Of a stretch of 64,000 nt of DNA, positions 53,458-64,000 are shown one piece after another (position 1 is the stretch's first letter; each line of letters starts with the position of its first letter). A model generated the notes under the pieces. It was not told the origin of the DNA. It worked only from the letters and a program-made list of their open reading frames with translations, and searched no databases. The DNA is from Siderastrea radians. Its lineage: Eukaryota > Cnidaria > Anthozoa > Scleractinia > Rhizangiidae. The position numbers and the translations under genes are program-made. Location: the NCBI GenBank assembly GCA_964017195.1, contig OZ024889.1, positions 50,833,418 through 50,897,417 on the forward strand, given 5' to 3'.

Positions 53458-53567
53458 TCAGCTTTTGACAGAGATGTTTGCATGAATCATGACAATACAA
53501 ATACACTACACTGTCACAGAAGACGTGTCACGCAAACCTCTGTCAGAAAAAGCTGAGGTGAAAAAGC
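53458..53567. repeat. Short inverted repeat
   Basis: CAGCTTTTGACAGAGATGTTTGC pairs imperfectly with GCAAACCTCTGTCAGAAAAAGCTGAG-type sequence. It lies downstream of the SET stop codon, so it could be in the SET 3' UTR. Confidence 0.6.
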
Positions 53568-53759
53568 ACATATAAAAATAGGATTTTATAAAACAGCGAT
53601 TTGCAGTTTGTTACCTTGAAAACAAAACCAAAACAAGTGAAAAGCCCCAGCATTTCTGCAAATTGAACATGGGTGGATTATGAGTAAAAGCATCAAGCTT
53701 TTTGCTGTTCTTCTCGGTTCAAGATATATTAAATACGCGAGTCTAAAAATAGTATCCTG

Positions 53760-56700
53760 TTAAACAGCTGGTGTCTGTTCTTCCTCCTCCTCGCCTTCAT
53801 CTCCTTCCTCCTCTTCTTCGGCTTCTTCTTCAACACCTTCATCTTCTTCATCATCATCTTCTTCCTCGCCCTCAAGAAGAACCTCCTCCTTGGAATACGA
53901 AAACAAATTACGTTAACCTAGGATTACTTTCAAAAGCTAAAAGTCATATTACAATTAGAAGAAAGCCAAAATACTGGTTAAATTTTGGTTTTAAAATTAC
54001 TCTTACTACCAGTTCTCTAAAGCTATAATTAGCTGTATTTACCTGCGGATCGCTGGGATGGAAATGCACTGCAACTTGAAAGCATTAGGCTAAAAAGTGT
54101 TCAAGTTTCTAATTTTTTTCTTGGAAAATTCGCGAGAAGACGACTATGGTTCGTTCTCCATTTGAGAAAATCATTCAAGTTCTTCTCTTGATGTTCTAGG
54201 GGCATTTCGTGTAGAAGGAAATGATATTTAATTTGCATTTCCGCCCATTTTTCACCCAAATCGTGAAAATCCCCGTGACGTAGCCCCTTTAAGATACCAC
54301 ATCAATCCTTAAATGTCTCCTATTTTCTCATCCACAAGCTTGCAACGTTCACATAGTGTTCACTTTTCTTTTCTTTTTAACTCCTTCTCTTCTTCGTAAA
54401 GAACCTCTTCCTTTGAATACAAATTACATTAAAGGACAATCTTAGTTATTTAGATTTGTTACTCTAATTTCTCCAAGGGGCATGAAGCTCTTTAGAACCT
54501 CTAACTTCATTGGACCTTATGACCACGAAGCTCTATTGTTTTCGGGGTTAGCATCATGTTTCTGTTGTTTGTTTACTGTTTTCTCAGCCAATTCTGTGAA
54601 GCGTTCCGAGAGCTTCGTGGCGCCTCAATTTCTCCCGCGTATCAAGTTTGTAACTTTACATATTTAAATTTTTTACACTTTCCCACCAAAAAGTAACATC
54701 AGCCTTAAATTATAATTATAAACAAATTATGTTAAAGCTACAATCCTCCTACTTTACAGTCCTTATGCATTTCTCTCTTTCATCTGGGAAATGCACAAAT
54801 TTTGTGATTTGACGAGAAATGGAATGTGTACATTCTCACTCGTAGCCTGTTCACCACCACCCCACCCTCTCCTCCCTTCCCCTTCCACTATCATTTCCTG
54901 CCCTGTGAGGAAGACACTAAATGCTGAATTTGTCCTTCTCACTTATCAGGAGTTATTTTCTTCTACTTGCAGCCTTACTTTAGTATGTGCTCATGATCAT
55001 GTACCGATACATACATTGTGTACACGGTGCCCTGCTTCCTTTCCTGTCCCATTTCATTTAACTTTATTAAAACATCAAATGAAACTGAATTTAAAAAACC
55101 AGCGAACTCTAAACTAAGCATAAATTCTAACTGTAAATGGTTTGAACCCAGAAGTCATATCATAAGTCGGTAAATTGTGATCGTCCAGGTGAGTGTAGTC
55201 CTGAGAAGGACTGTTTGAGGTGACATTGACTGATGTTTCAACAACCTGAGTGGAAGTCATCATCAGAGTCAAGTGAACTAACTACAAAAATATAACTACT
55301 GGAATTACTCGTTCCTAATTAATTAATAACAATAATATGTACAAAAGAATGCCTGCTTTCCATGAATGCTGTGTATTGACTGAAATTAACCACTATTATC
55401 GAAGAAATTGCTGCAGCCGGATTTGAAGTTAGAGAGAGTTTGTGCTTGCTGCAGCCTGACAGGTAGGCTATTAAGGAAGCCATCCCTTAAGGAAGCGACA
55501 AACCCATGAACTACTCCTTATAGCTCAGTATTGAGTTCACCAAGAAATACTTAAAGTACTTAAGACACATTTTTACAGGGGGTAGTCTCAATCTGAAGTA
55601 AAATATCACAAGCACCAGTGAAAAGATAAACTAATGACAACCTTACATATTGTTTTAATTTATGATTCAGCACCTTCCTGTTGGTATTTGTGCATACTTT
55701 ACTTTGGATTGAGACTAATCCTGTAGCAATACTTTTTACATATTAATTTTTTATATTTCAGCAGTCTTGGTGGACTCTGGCCTGTTCCAGGCTCTCAGAT
55801 AGTAGGGATGCAAAAATTGTAATTGGGCTGTGAAAATAAGACACACAGGATGTGCGAAGATGGGGGGGGGGGGGGGAGCAGAAAGCACTAAGACCCAAGC
55901 TTTTTTGCATTTGTTTTCTCAATTTTCCCTCTCTTTACTATCTCGTGAGCCCGGATCAGGCTAGATGAGCTTGAAACTGGACTTTTCTCTTACCGCTTGC
56001 TCAGCATCATCATCATCATCGTCATCATCCAGCTCGTACACCACTGGTGTTTCCTCCTCATCTCCCTCAGCCAAATCTTCTTCTTCTCCTTCCTCGACCA
56101 CCACTTCTTCCTCCTCTTCCTCTTCCTCGTCATCCTCATCACCGTCATCATCATCCTCTACTCCTTCTTCTTCATCGACATCGTCATCATCATCGTCTAC
56201 TTCCACCACGTCATCCTGTTAGCACACATGTAGAAAGGTTGTCATTCAAATTTATTTTTTTTCTTAACAAATTTGTTTTCTATTTTTCTTATGTTGTTAT
56301 CATAAGCTGATACAAAAGGAAAATAAAAACCAAACTGGTTTGAAAAACTTCTAAATCATAATTCAGTAGCACTACACTCAGACTGATTGGAGTAAACCAT
56401 GTTTAGATGGGGTTTAAGAAAGCTGTCATCAAATCCAGTGTTAACTCTGATTAGCACAATTTGTCTAAGTTCTAATTAGAGAATTGAGATCCCCTCAGAT
56501 AGGGTTGCTAGATTCCCACTTCTAACCTGGATTTAGCCTTAACCCAGGTCTAACACAGACTTCATATGAACAACCAGCCCACAATAATTCTATGATATTA
56601 CCGTGTTGTCGATCATGTCATGAGAGATTGCCCTATATGACCATGTATTTAAATTGCGTTACCTGATCATCTGATTCATCCTCAAGATCTTCTTCATCTT

Positions 56701-59700
56701 CCTCGTTATTTTCCTGAAGCCCGCTTGTTGACTGACCCTGAAATACGTCATTGCATGAATTAACCCTTTAAGCCCCAAGAGTGACAAGCATCTAATTTCT
56801 CATTACAATGTCACCAGTTGATCAAATATACAGGTCAAATGATCACCAGACATGAAATGTATAGATGTTTAATCAAATTCTCCCAACCAGTAACATAAGA
56901 AATATAAGGAGTACAGTGAGGAGAATATGCAGGTGGATATTGGGGTTTTAAGGTTAAAGACGTGTTCACAAGAAAGGCCTTGGCAACTTTGTGGATGTTT
57001 CCCAACAAGACCCCAGTACCTCAGGGCACTTGAGAAGCTGACATTGCCAGATTTAATACTGTCAGGAACTCTTATCTAACTGCACAAACTCAAAATCAGA
57101 ATGGTAAATTAAAGGGGTGTTCAAAAGACAATACTTAATGCTAATTTTTCCTGCCAAATTTCAGTCAAGTTTTGGCCAAAAACTTAAAAACATATTTTTC
57201 AAGTTTTCAAGGCTGCCCACATCATAGTGTCCAATTCAGTTTCCACTGTCAACCAAAAGACAAAGTCGTTCTCACTTCATATTGGTTTCCTTCACCTCTG
57301 TGGCCTTTTTCCCAAATCAAAAAAAAAATGTCACCAGGGACCAGTTTAGGCCTCATTTGACCCTTCTGACTGTGCTTCACCCTATCCACTCAAAAACCAC
57401 AACCTACCAAGAAATACTGGATAGGGTTTGGCCATATGTCATCTTTAATCACTTCACCCAGCTCATCACCAGCCTCCTGCTCTGTGAACCAGGAGAAGAA
57501 GCTTTGTGGTTCTTCATGGCCTCTTTTCCGTCCTTTCAACATGTTCTGTTGCCTGTATCGCTGCGTCAAGTCCTAACATGTAATAAAACAATCAAGAAAT
57601 ATCAGTACTCAGAATCTGAGTCTAAAGAAACCCCTGAATCAGGGTTTTTCTAAAATTTCAGGTCCTCAACTGTGGGAGTCCCTAAAGCACTTCTGGTAGT
57701 ACTGCAATGAGACACTTTTTCACAGTACAAACTCTTACCAAGCTCTTAAGCCAAGAGAGCTGAGATTGTCATTTAAAACACAAGAAGAGCTTGTTTAAGT
57801 TCACAAGAAGTTTGTCTTACCATGCCACTTTTCCAGTTGATGGGAGTGGCCCGAGAAGACTGGTCCCCATTTTCATTGAGAATGAATTCCTTAAAAAGCA
57901 CCTCATTTGTGAAGTATGGATTTTCTGTGAAACCCTTTAAATAGAAACAAAAGCACTGGTTACTGGTAGAATGTTTAACTTGTCTAGAAGCAAATTTATG
58001 TAACATCATGATTGGAAGAACCAGTGGCTGAGTCTGGAGCCTCCAGGCTAAGACCTGGATTTGACACATAGTACTCTTATGTTTAACTCCTTGGCTACAC
58101 CAAATAAAATAAATAAAATAAATGTCCTTTATTTACCCTTGGCAAGTGATTATAGCAAGGTGCTAGTGGGTCCGAGCATTTAAACCTTAGAAACAAAAAT
58201 TAATATTTCAAACTGAACATAACAAGTTAAAAATCCCAACTGGCAGGAGGCAGACCTGTTGGCTACTTACAAGTGTGGCAGAGGAGTTGAACCCAGGTCG
58301 GCCAGGTGAGACAACTCCATCTAGCAGTTAGAGTGGGACTTCAACCCAAAACCTCCAGATTTCAAGTCTGGAGACATAACCACTCAGCCACACTGCCTTC
58401 CTGACTACAGTAATAGCCTGGTCAGCCTCCTACCATTAATTTTGAGATCCTTACCAATGTTCAAAATTATTGTATAGTCTTCCCATTAGAGTAATACATG
58501 TTAATACTCTGACTCGTTTGTTACTAACAGTAGATTGTGTCATAAAACAGCTGGGTGCATAACCGGCATGCATATATGGATTTTTTTGCTCAGGTTTGAC
58601 TGTTGTTGTTGTCATTGTTGTTTTGTTTTGTTTGTTTCTTTGTTTTGTTGATTGCAGTCTTAATTCAGATGGTGAGACATTTGTTCAATATCTTGTATCC
58701 AGTTTGGCACCCATTCTTTGGGAAAATGTCTGGAATACCAGTATACTAAAGGTACTTTTTGGTGGGATTTGTCAATGTCTAAAATAAAAATTAATTTGTG
58801 TTTTCAGATTCTATTCAACCAGTCATAGCAAGTAAAGCCATTGCCTAAAGGCCTGGCCAAAAAAAAACTAAAAATTAATTTAAAAAATAAAAAAAATTAA
58901 CAAAAGGTCCATATCGGTAACCGTCTTGGGCCAAGAGTCATAAACACTTACAAACTTTATTCTGTATCCTGACTTTATATCTTCAAACTCTTCAACTTCG
59001 AGGAATGTCATGTACTGTAAAGCCTCTTCATCTTCTTCATCAATCAACATCTGAAGCTGAGGGTGATTTATAAACTGTGCAGCAAATTTGAGTCAAGGAA
59101 ATTATCCTTAAAGAGGTTTATGAATTTCCTTTGGTTACAGATAACATGTATACACTTGTACCACACTAAATTACCCAAAAGTTTTCTCAAATCACATATA
59201 TTTTTAAAAGGATGAATGCAGTCGCCAGGCAACAGCGAGTTCTTATGACATCAGGAAAGCATCACACCAGCAGTGCAGCACAGAGTAACAGTGTCACAAT
59301 GGCACAAACCCATGTTTACTCATTTAGATTAACTGAGAGGTGGCAAAACATTAAATTGTTTCAAGTGTCTTTTCAAATACCGGTAACAATCAAAACATTT
59401 GTGATAGAAGCTGATAGGCCCCTGCTTGTACGGTCTTTATGAAACTGATAAAATACACATCAAGAGTCAGAATGAGCCAAGTAGTGGCACAATACATTCA
59501 AAACAGTTATTCTTGGTAATGCGATGCTGTTGCCTGTTGTAACATCTACAAAGACATAAAGAAACTCTCAAAAATGTTGTTGTCTGTGTTGTGGTTCAAT
59601 TTTATCCTTGGTTCAATTTTCATTTTCCTTTGTTTTTGTGTATGGCAATGTACGACAATGAGCTTAAAACAACAGAAAAATTAATAAAAATTGAACCAAG

Positions 59701-62700
59701 GATAAAATTGAACCACAACATCTGAAATATGCAATGTTAATTCTACAAAGACACAAACAAGCTCTCACACTGCCTAAGTATTGTATACTACATGTACAAA
59801 TCAATCAAATGTCTTGCCCACCAAGAGCAAACAGCCAACACATTATTTTAGGCATGTATTTTAGGAAGTTTCAGTTTTTGCTCCAAACTGCTTCAATTTT
59901 TGCCTTTGACCTTCAGTTCATTCAAAGAACACTACCCAAAGTCTTTCCTGTGAATTGCACCAAGTAGAACAAGCAGGAAGGGACTACATCCGTCATGCAT
60001 AGCAAGAGCAAGAGTTCCCATGTAATGATGCACAAATCAAAGGAAAACAACCTTGTGCAGTGTTCTTTGAATGAACTGAAGGTCTCATGAAAAAAACTGA
60101 AGCAGTTTGTCGACATGAGATGGTAATGCTCCTAGCCCTTCAATTATTACAGACTGCTGTCAGCATCTCAATTTTGAATGGCTACAAGCACACCAGCATG
60201 TAAAACTGTCGTCATTTTGCAGACAACAGTTTTAATGTATGAAAGGAATTTTGCAGACTTTTTTAATGTAAGCTTTTCAAGGAAAGTTTTTATAGAAGAA
60301 GATTTTAAGTCCTAAAAACAAATGTTCTAGATTGGATTAATTTGTACAACTTTACTGGAAGATTTCTTGTGCATGCTTATGTCCTTACGACTGCTCAAGT
60401 ACATAAAACAGTTACCTCTGTTTGTTTTATCCACCTCAACTTTTGGCACGTAACACAAACCTCGGACTTGATAATTGTCGCTATCATGCTCAACCTCATG
60501 TTAGAATTGTTAATTTCATGTATAGGTCTCACTCAATACTAGAACCAGTTGCTTTGTTATTAAACTATACCAACAAGAGACCAAAGTGACCCGTAACATG
60601 GAGGTGCCATCAAGGATATTCAGCTATAACAGCTGCCATGGGTTATGGCCCTTAATAACAGTCCTGGCTTCAGTTCTCTCCCTCCAATTTTTTAAAGAGA
60701 GGACTCAGCCTTTAACATCTTGTATATTCTCAGAAATTTCACTTATTTTACACCTTTTTTAAAAATCCATTGCAATCTCCCTTAAGTTTGTCCCTCCCTC
60801 CATGCCTGAGACACCAGCTGAATCTTCCGTCTCCCTTGCCAAAAAATATCTAAATATCCACGCAAATTTAATGAAGTGCAGCCGGATTGTTCTCAATCTG
60901 TAATCAAACTTCAAGAACAATGGAAAATTGAACACTAAAGTTAAGCCCCCACCCCCTGTTCTATCTTGTCTTGTTTTACTCCATTTTGTCCACCCACATT
61001 TTAGTTTGTTAAATAGCGATAAGTTGTACTCCCTGTTACGTAACATAAATTCAATTACCCTTCATTTTCTATTAAATAAAGATTGATTAATTAATTAAAA
61101 ACAATACCATTTTATATGTAAGAAAATATTTTATGTAAGTATCAAGAATTTTGTATTATTTCGTCTTGTATTGTATGTATAGTAGTGTAATGTATTGTAT
61201 GTATTAAGTGTTGTTCAATAAAAGCATTGTTAAAAAAAAATCAATTACAATGAAAATAAACATCCGTGTGGCTGTAGTAGTATTACCCCTCTATGTAAAT
61301 TGCTAATAGTTTGATCCATTTACAAATCCCTTTTTAAATTCCAGTTAGGCAAAACTTCTATAGATAAAATCTAGCTCTTCCTAATGGTTTAAAAGAATAG
61401 ACATGACCAAAAGTAAAATTTGCCGTCTTGAAAATGTGGCAAACACACAGCAAAATAGAGTGTCTGTATGAGAGAAATCTGGAATCTGGTGTCAAATAAT
61501 TTCCACAAGATTTGTGATCTGAGAAAATTGAAAACCTGAGAAACCTGAAAAATCTGAGAAATTAGAAGCTTAAGATAACAGATAAACGAACATTTTGTCT
61601 AAAGCTAAGGGATATCACCAGACCAGAAACGAAATACAAGCATTCTCAGTTATTCGCACATTTGTATGTATTTTTCCCATGGCCTTTGACAGATTTAACA
61701 GACAAATGTATGGAAAAATTACACCCTTCCTAATAAATATAGGTCCCTCAGATTATCAGACAGTAATCTCTTACCTGGAGTCTAGAGTTTCCAATTAACA
61801 ATTTGCACAGATTTCAAATTTTACAGAAGTTATTTAACGAAGGATTTCAGATTTTTTTTCCATACAAAGACTGTATTTTGTGCCGTGTTTGCCCCATTTC
61901 CAGTGTCATATATTGGAACCGGGAATGGAATGGGGGTCTGGGAACTAGAATTGGCATTGTTCTATTTCACCTCCATTTTGTTTTCGTTGGTCAAACATGG
62001 CTCTAGCAAAAATCACTAACATTTCTACTTTTGTCTCACTTACAAAGTCAAAAAGTTAATACCCGGGAAAGTTAACTTGTTTATTGAAGGCTGAATAGAG
62101 TTTTACGAACGAAAATTCTTCGAGTGCACTTTTTCTCCAAAATTCTAATAAGTTAGCAAATGGGGTTCGCTCGCGCGAGTTAAAATGGAAAAACTTTAAC
62201 AATATGGGAAAAAATAATTGCTAAGTTAATAGCTTCTCTTGTTTTCATATCAATACTCCAAAGTAGACGTCCACTTTTTCGGTTGCGGTAACTAAGTAAG
62301 AAGTAAGCGATCGTATTTGGATAATCTTGTTGCATATGACACTCGTTGCGTTACTCGACGACTACAAATATAACCTGATCCCGCGCATATTAAAATATAC
62401 AAACTTCAAACGATCGTCCGCTAAAACAAATCTACAGTGAAGGGAAAATTAATTAATTCCGTTAATTTCGACTAAAAAGGAGGTTATAAAACAACTTCAA
62501 ACCAATTATAAATAAAAATCACTTCACTTAAATCAATTCTCCTCTTGATGCTAAAAAGCGCCAGGCAACAAGTCACAGGCCAAGTTTTCCGCTCAAGATT
62601 AGCGCAGATTAAACCCTCAGTTACCACTGTAAATAAAACAAAAGGATACGACCGTCATCCAGAAGTTTGGAATCCGCTTTGTGAGGTCTGTTCTCTGCTC

Positions 62701-62901
62701 AAAGTGAGGTTTTCGCAGTCGGTTGTACTTCTGTTCAACTTTCAAAATCTCCTCCGAAGCCTGCTCATTTAGTGTATCTATTTGATTTTGCACGGCGTTG
62801 ATTTCCTCTATAATTTCCTGCTGATCGGTGTGGGAGTTTTGTGCTCCATCAACAGCGTCAACTTTCCTGATCTTATTCGGAGTTACATTTGGATTAGACA
62901 T
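53760..62901 (-). CDS. SET: SET (TAF-I/I2PP2A) NAP-family histone chaperone, 7 exons
   Basis: Nuclear histone chaperone and PP2A inhibitor of the NAP1/SET family. Exons on the - strand: 62901-62653, 59074-58952, 57934-57821, 57572-57408, 56737-56663, 56215-55994, 53888-53760; all junctions are phase 0, total 358 residues plus stop. Exon 1 holds the dimerisation helix ([19 protein letters not shown], then IPNFW). Exon 2 gives [10 protein letters not shown] and [11 protein letters not shown]; exon 3 [13 protein letters not shown] and INWKSG; exon 4 SFFSWFTEQ and [19 protein letters not shown]. These match human SET almost block for block. Exons 5-7 form a highly acidic tail of about 140 residues, two to three times the usual length. 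The start ATG has A at -3. The exon 1 donor (GTCGTA) is weak. The gene converges on KIF1. Confidence 0.96.
54360..54410 (-). CDS. SET: Candidate alternative SET terminal exon (partial duplicate of exon 7)
   Basis: On the - strand, TTTGTATTCAAAG followed by an open frame [16 protein letters not shown] and stop (TGA 54362-54360). The acceptor side is clearly related to that of exon 7 (TTTGTTTTCGTATTCCAAG then [10 protein letters not shown]). Phase 0 matches exon 6. Using it would replace 42 very acidic residues by a 16-residue Glu/Lys/Arg tail. The polypyrimidine tract is weak, as it is for exon 7. It could be a dead duplicate; transcripts would decide. Confidence 0.45.
   Translation of the reverse strand, partial: EEVLYEEEKELKRKEK
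54791..55860. other. SET intron 6, no recognisable element
   Basis: AT-rich unique-looking sequence; a short GTGAGTGTAGTCCTGAGAAG to TGACTGATGTTTCAACAACC stretch near 55190-55250 resembles fragments of dispersed non-coding repeats. No coding signal. Confidence 0.4.
55862..55876 (+). repeat. Poly-G tract (15 G)
   Basis: Homopolymer in SET intron 6, about 120 nt past exon 6 (poly-C on the sense strand). Confidence 0.9.
56760..56957. mobile_element. TTAA-bounded MITE, family A copy 4, at the SET exon 5 acceptor
   Basis: TTAACCCTTTAAGCCCCAA to a right end TTGGGGTTTTAAGGTTAA, with TTAA at both ends. Only 22 nt separate it from SET exon 5 on the transcribed (-) strand, so the branch point of intron 4 must lie within or beside it. 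Confidence 0.82.
58085..58397 (-). mobile_element. tRNA-Ser-derived SINE
   Basis: On the - strand: head with A-box TGGCTGAGTGG, a well-paired anticodon arm CTCCAGACTTGAAATCTGGAG (UGA, Ser) split here into stem CTCCAGA and loop, and a B-box GGTTGAAGTCC (58397-58323). The body follows with a CCAGTTGGGATTTTTAACTTG block and ends in an (AAAT)n/(ATTTT)n tail near 58085-58110. Lies in SET intron 2, same strand as SET. The tRNA part lacks a variable arm, so it is a SINE head, not a gene. Confidence 0.8.
59588..59721. mobile_element. Perfect-arm hairpin element
   Basis: GTTGTGGTTCAATTTTATCC pairs exactly with GGATAAAATTGAACCACAAC, and TTGGTTCAATTTT with AAAATTGAACCAA. SET intron 1. Confidence 0.9.
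59884..60110. mobile_element. Foldback element
   Basis: AACTGCTTCAATTTTTGCC and GACCTTCAGTTCATTCAAAG pair with CTTTGAATGAACTGAAGGTC and ACTGAAGCAGTTT; inner AGCAGGAAGG region loops. SET intron 1. Confidence 0.82.
60120..62520. other. SET intron 1 remainder, no gene seen
   Basis: AT-rich. 60660-61090 ends in TATTAAATAAAGATTGATTA, and 61220 has AATAAAAGCATTG followed by an A-run, so a retro-inserted 3' end is possible, but I could not identify a source. Repeated GAGAAA(T)CTGA motifs lie near 61510-61565. Confidence 0.4.
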
Positions 62902-63200
62902 GATAAAATACACGGGTATTCCTCCAAGCTCTCTCCAAGTTTTGGAACTTTCTTCAGTTCGGAGATGCCCGCGTTCTTCTTCTTTGAATTGGGGGTGTCC
63001 GCTGACAGGTAGAAGTGTAAAACTATTTTGGCGCTCTTTCTCTTGGTTCTCTCCTTCATGTAAACATGAACAAGGTTTTTGGCCGAGTGGGTCAGGGGAG
63101 GCCATGCGGAAAAATTTCCTCCAAAGTAATCTGAAGGCCATTGTTTCACACTGTTGGAGTTAGATCACAATAGTTCAACTTTGATAATTTTGTTCGGACA
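62902..63200 (-). promoter_or_regulatory. SET: SET 5' UTR/promoter region
   Basis: Immediately upstream of the chosen SET start. The frame of exon 1 stays open up to 63141 (80 codons, with in-frame ATGs at 63141 and 63105), but this part resembles no SET N-terminus, so I treat it as leader sequence. No TATA box is evident. Confidence 0.4.
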
Positions 63201-63333
63201 GGCAGGGCTCGCCTACATGGACATGCCAGAAGAATTTTTTGAGTACGTGTATTTCTGTTAGCTATAGCTAGTGTCTCATGGAGCGAGCCCTTCGAACTCG
63301 CGCGCGAGAAAAACCTCTGGCACTTAGGGAACT

Positions 63334-63929
63334 GGGGCCCGTTTCTCGGCAGTCCCGATACCTTTTCGGGCCCGGAAAGCTATTTTATGAGCCCAAGGTT
63401 TACCTTAAAGATTCTAATTTTGCTGGTTTTTTTTTTTTAGCTTATTCCAAGGAATCTCGTATTCTGTTTTAGACTGACCTCAGATTCATTGGATTGTCTT
63501 GTGCAATTAACGTAATTTGGAATTTGATTAAATAAATAATTAAATAAATAAATAAATTGTAAGTTGACGAAACAAGTCGAGCTGGTTTGCTGGCTAAAAG
63601 CTACACCACCATTCTAAGCATTTTGATTCTTATTAATATAACTACGGAAACAATAACCTTTGCATGGTCCACCGTAACAAAATAAAAGTACCGGATCCTG
63701 CAGTAAAGGATCTAATCAGCAAAAAATAAAGAACCAAATACGATGCTGATGCATTGCTGCTGCAATGCTGGTTCAACGGTAGGGAAACTGTATATATTTT
63801 ACCAATATTTCAAAAGGCACAGTCTTTCTTCTTCATGGTCTTACAGAGAATGACTCTAAGGGCAAAAACGTTATAATTTACGGGTTAAGGGCCCGAGAAG
63901 TTACCGGGACCTTTCGAGAAACGAACCCC
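63334..63929. mobile_element. MITE, family C copy 3, enlarged by AT-rich insert
   Basis: GGGGCCCGTTTCTCGGCAG pairs with CTTTCGAGAAACGAACCCC; subterminal CGGGCCCGGAAAG pairs with GGGCCCGAGAAG. The middle is longer than in the other copies and includes (AAAT)n at 63528-63557, suggesting later insertion. Upstream of SET. Confidence 0.78.
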
Positions 63930-64000
63930 TGGGTTGCATGACACCTCCAATTAAGTTGCGGGCTACTTGTGCAAATGGTCCCAAGTACTCTCTCCTCTGC

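Noticed and set aside
53771..54028. + strand open frame rich in Leu/Pro/His
   Set aside because: Antisense shadow of the acidic SET exon 7.
55965..56310. Ser-rich and Ile-rich + strand frames
   Set aside because: Antisense of the Asp/Glu repeats in SET exon 6.
58323..58397. tRNA-Ser gene
   Set aside because: The anticodon arm pairs but the Ser-type variable arm is missing and a SINE body and A-rich tail follow.
62902..63141. 80-residue N-terminal extension of SET in the same frame
   Set aside because: Unlike any SET N-terminus; the ATG at 62901 gives a normal-length start just before the conserved helix. Kept as 5' region only.

Overview
The window is animal nuclear DNA: AT-rich, with small GT-AG exons, long introns, and a dense load of short foldback (MITE-like) elements, tRNA-derived SINEs and one LINE remnant. 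The gene content plus the repeat style suggest a cnidarian, probably an anthozoan such as a coral. The organism call is inference; no marker gene fixes the species.

Layout. (1) Positions 1-41680, + strand: almost all of a kinesin-3 motor gene of the KIF1A/KIF1B (UNC-104) type. 55 exons were reconstructed by hand with consistent phases (about 1565 residues). Only the extreme N-terminus lies upstream of the window. Domains in order: motor, neck and coiled coil, FHA, coiled coil, a possible lineage-specific 48-residue insert, KIF1B-type region, DUF3694-type region, C-terminal PH domain. (2) 41681-53759: intergenic, rich in foldback elements, with a degenerate tandem array at 44.6-45.3 kb. It also holds a two-exon, - strand candidate gene for a small secreted six-cysteine peptide (46813-45831, 5' end not found). 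(3) 62901-53760, - strand: the histone chaperone/PP2A inhibitor SET (TAF-I, NAP family) in seven exons, 358 residues, with a very long Asp/Glu tail. A second, partly duplicated 3'-terminal exon lies in its last intron. (4) 62902-64000: SET upstream region and another foldback element.

KIF1 and SET converge tail to tail, with the peptide candidate between them on the SET strand. I see no pathway link between them; the arrangement looks like ordinary metazoan synteny. The points most worth a second look are the Cys-rich peptide gene, the alternative SET terminal exon that swaps an acidic tail for a short Lys/Glu tail, the phase-neutral KIF1 cassette exon, and a TTAA-bounded MITE family with three of its four copies hard against splice sites.
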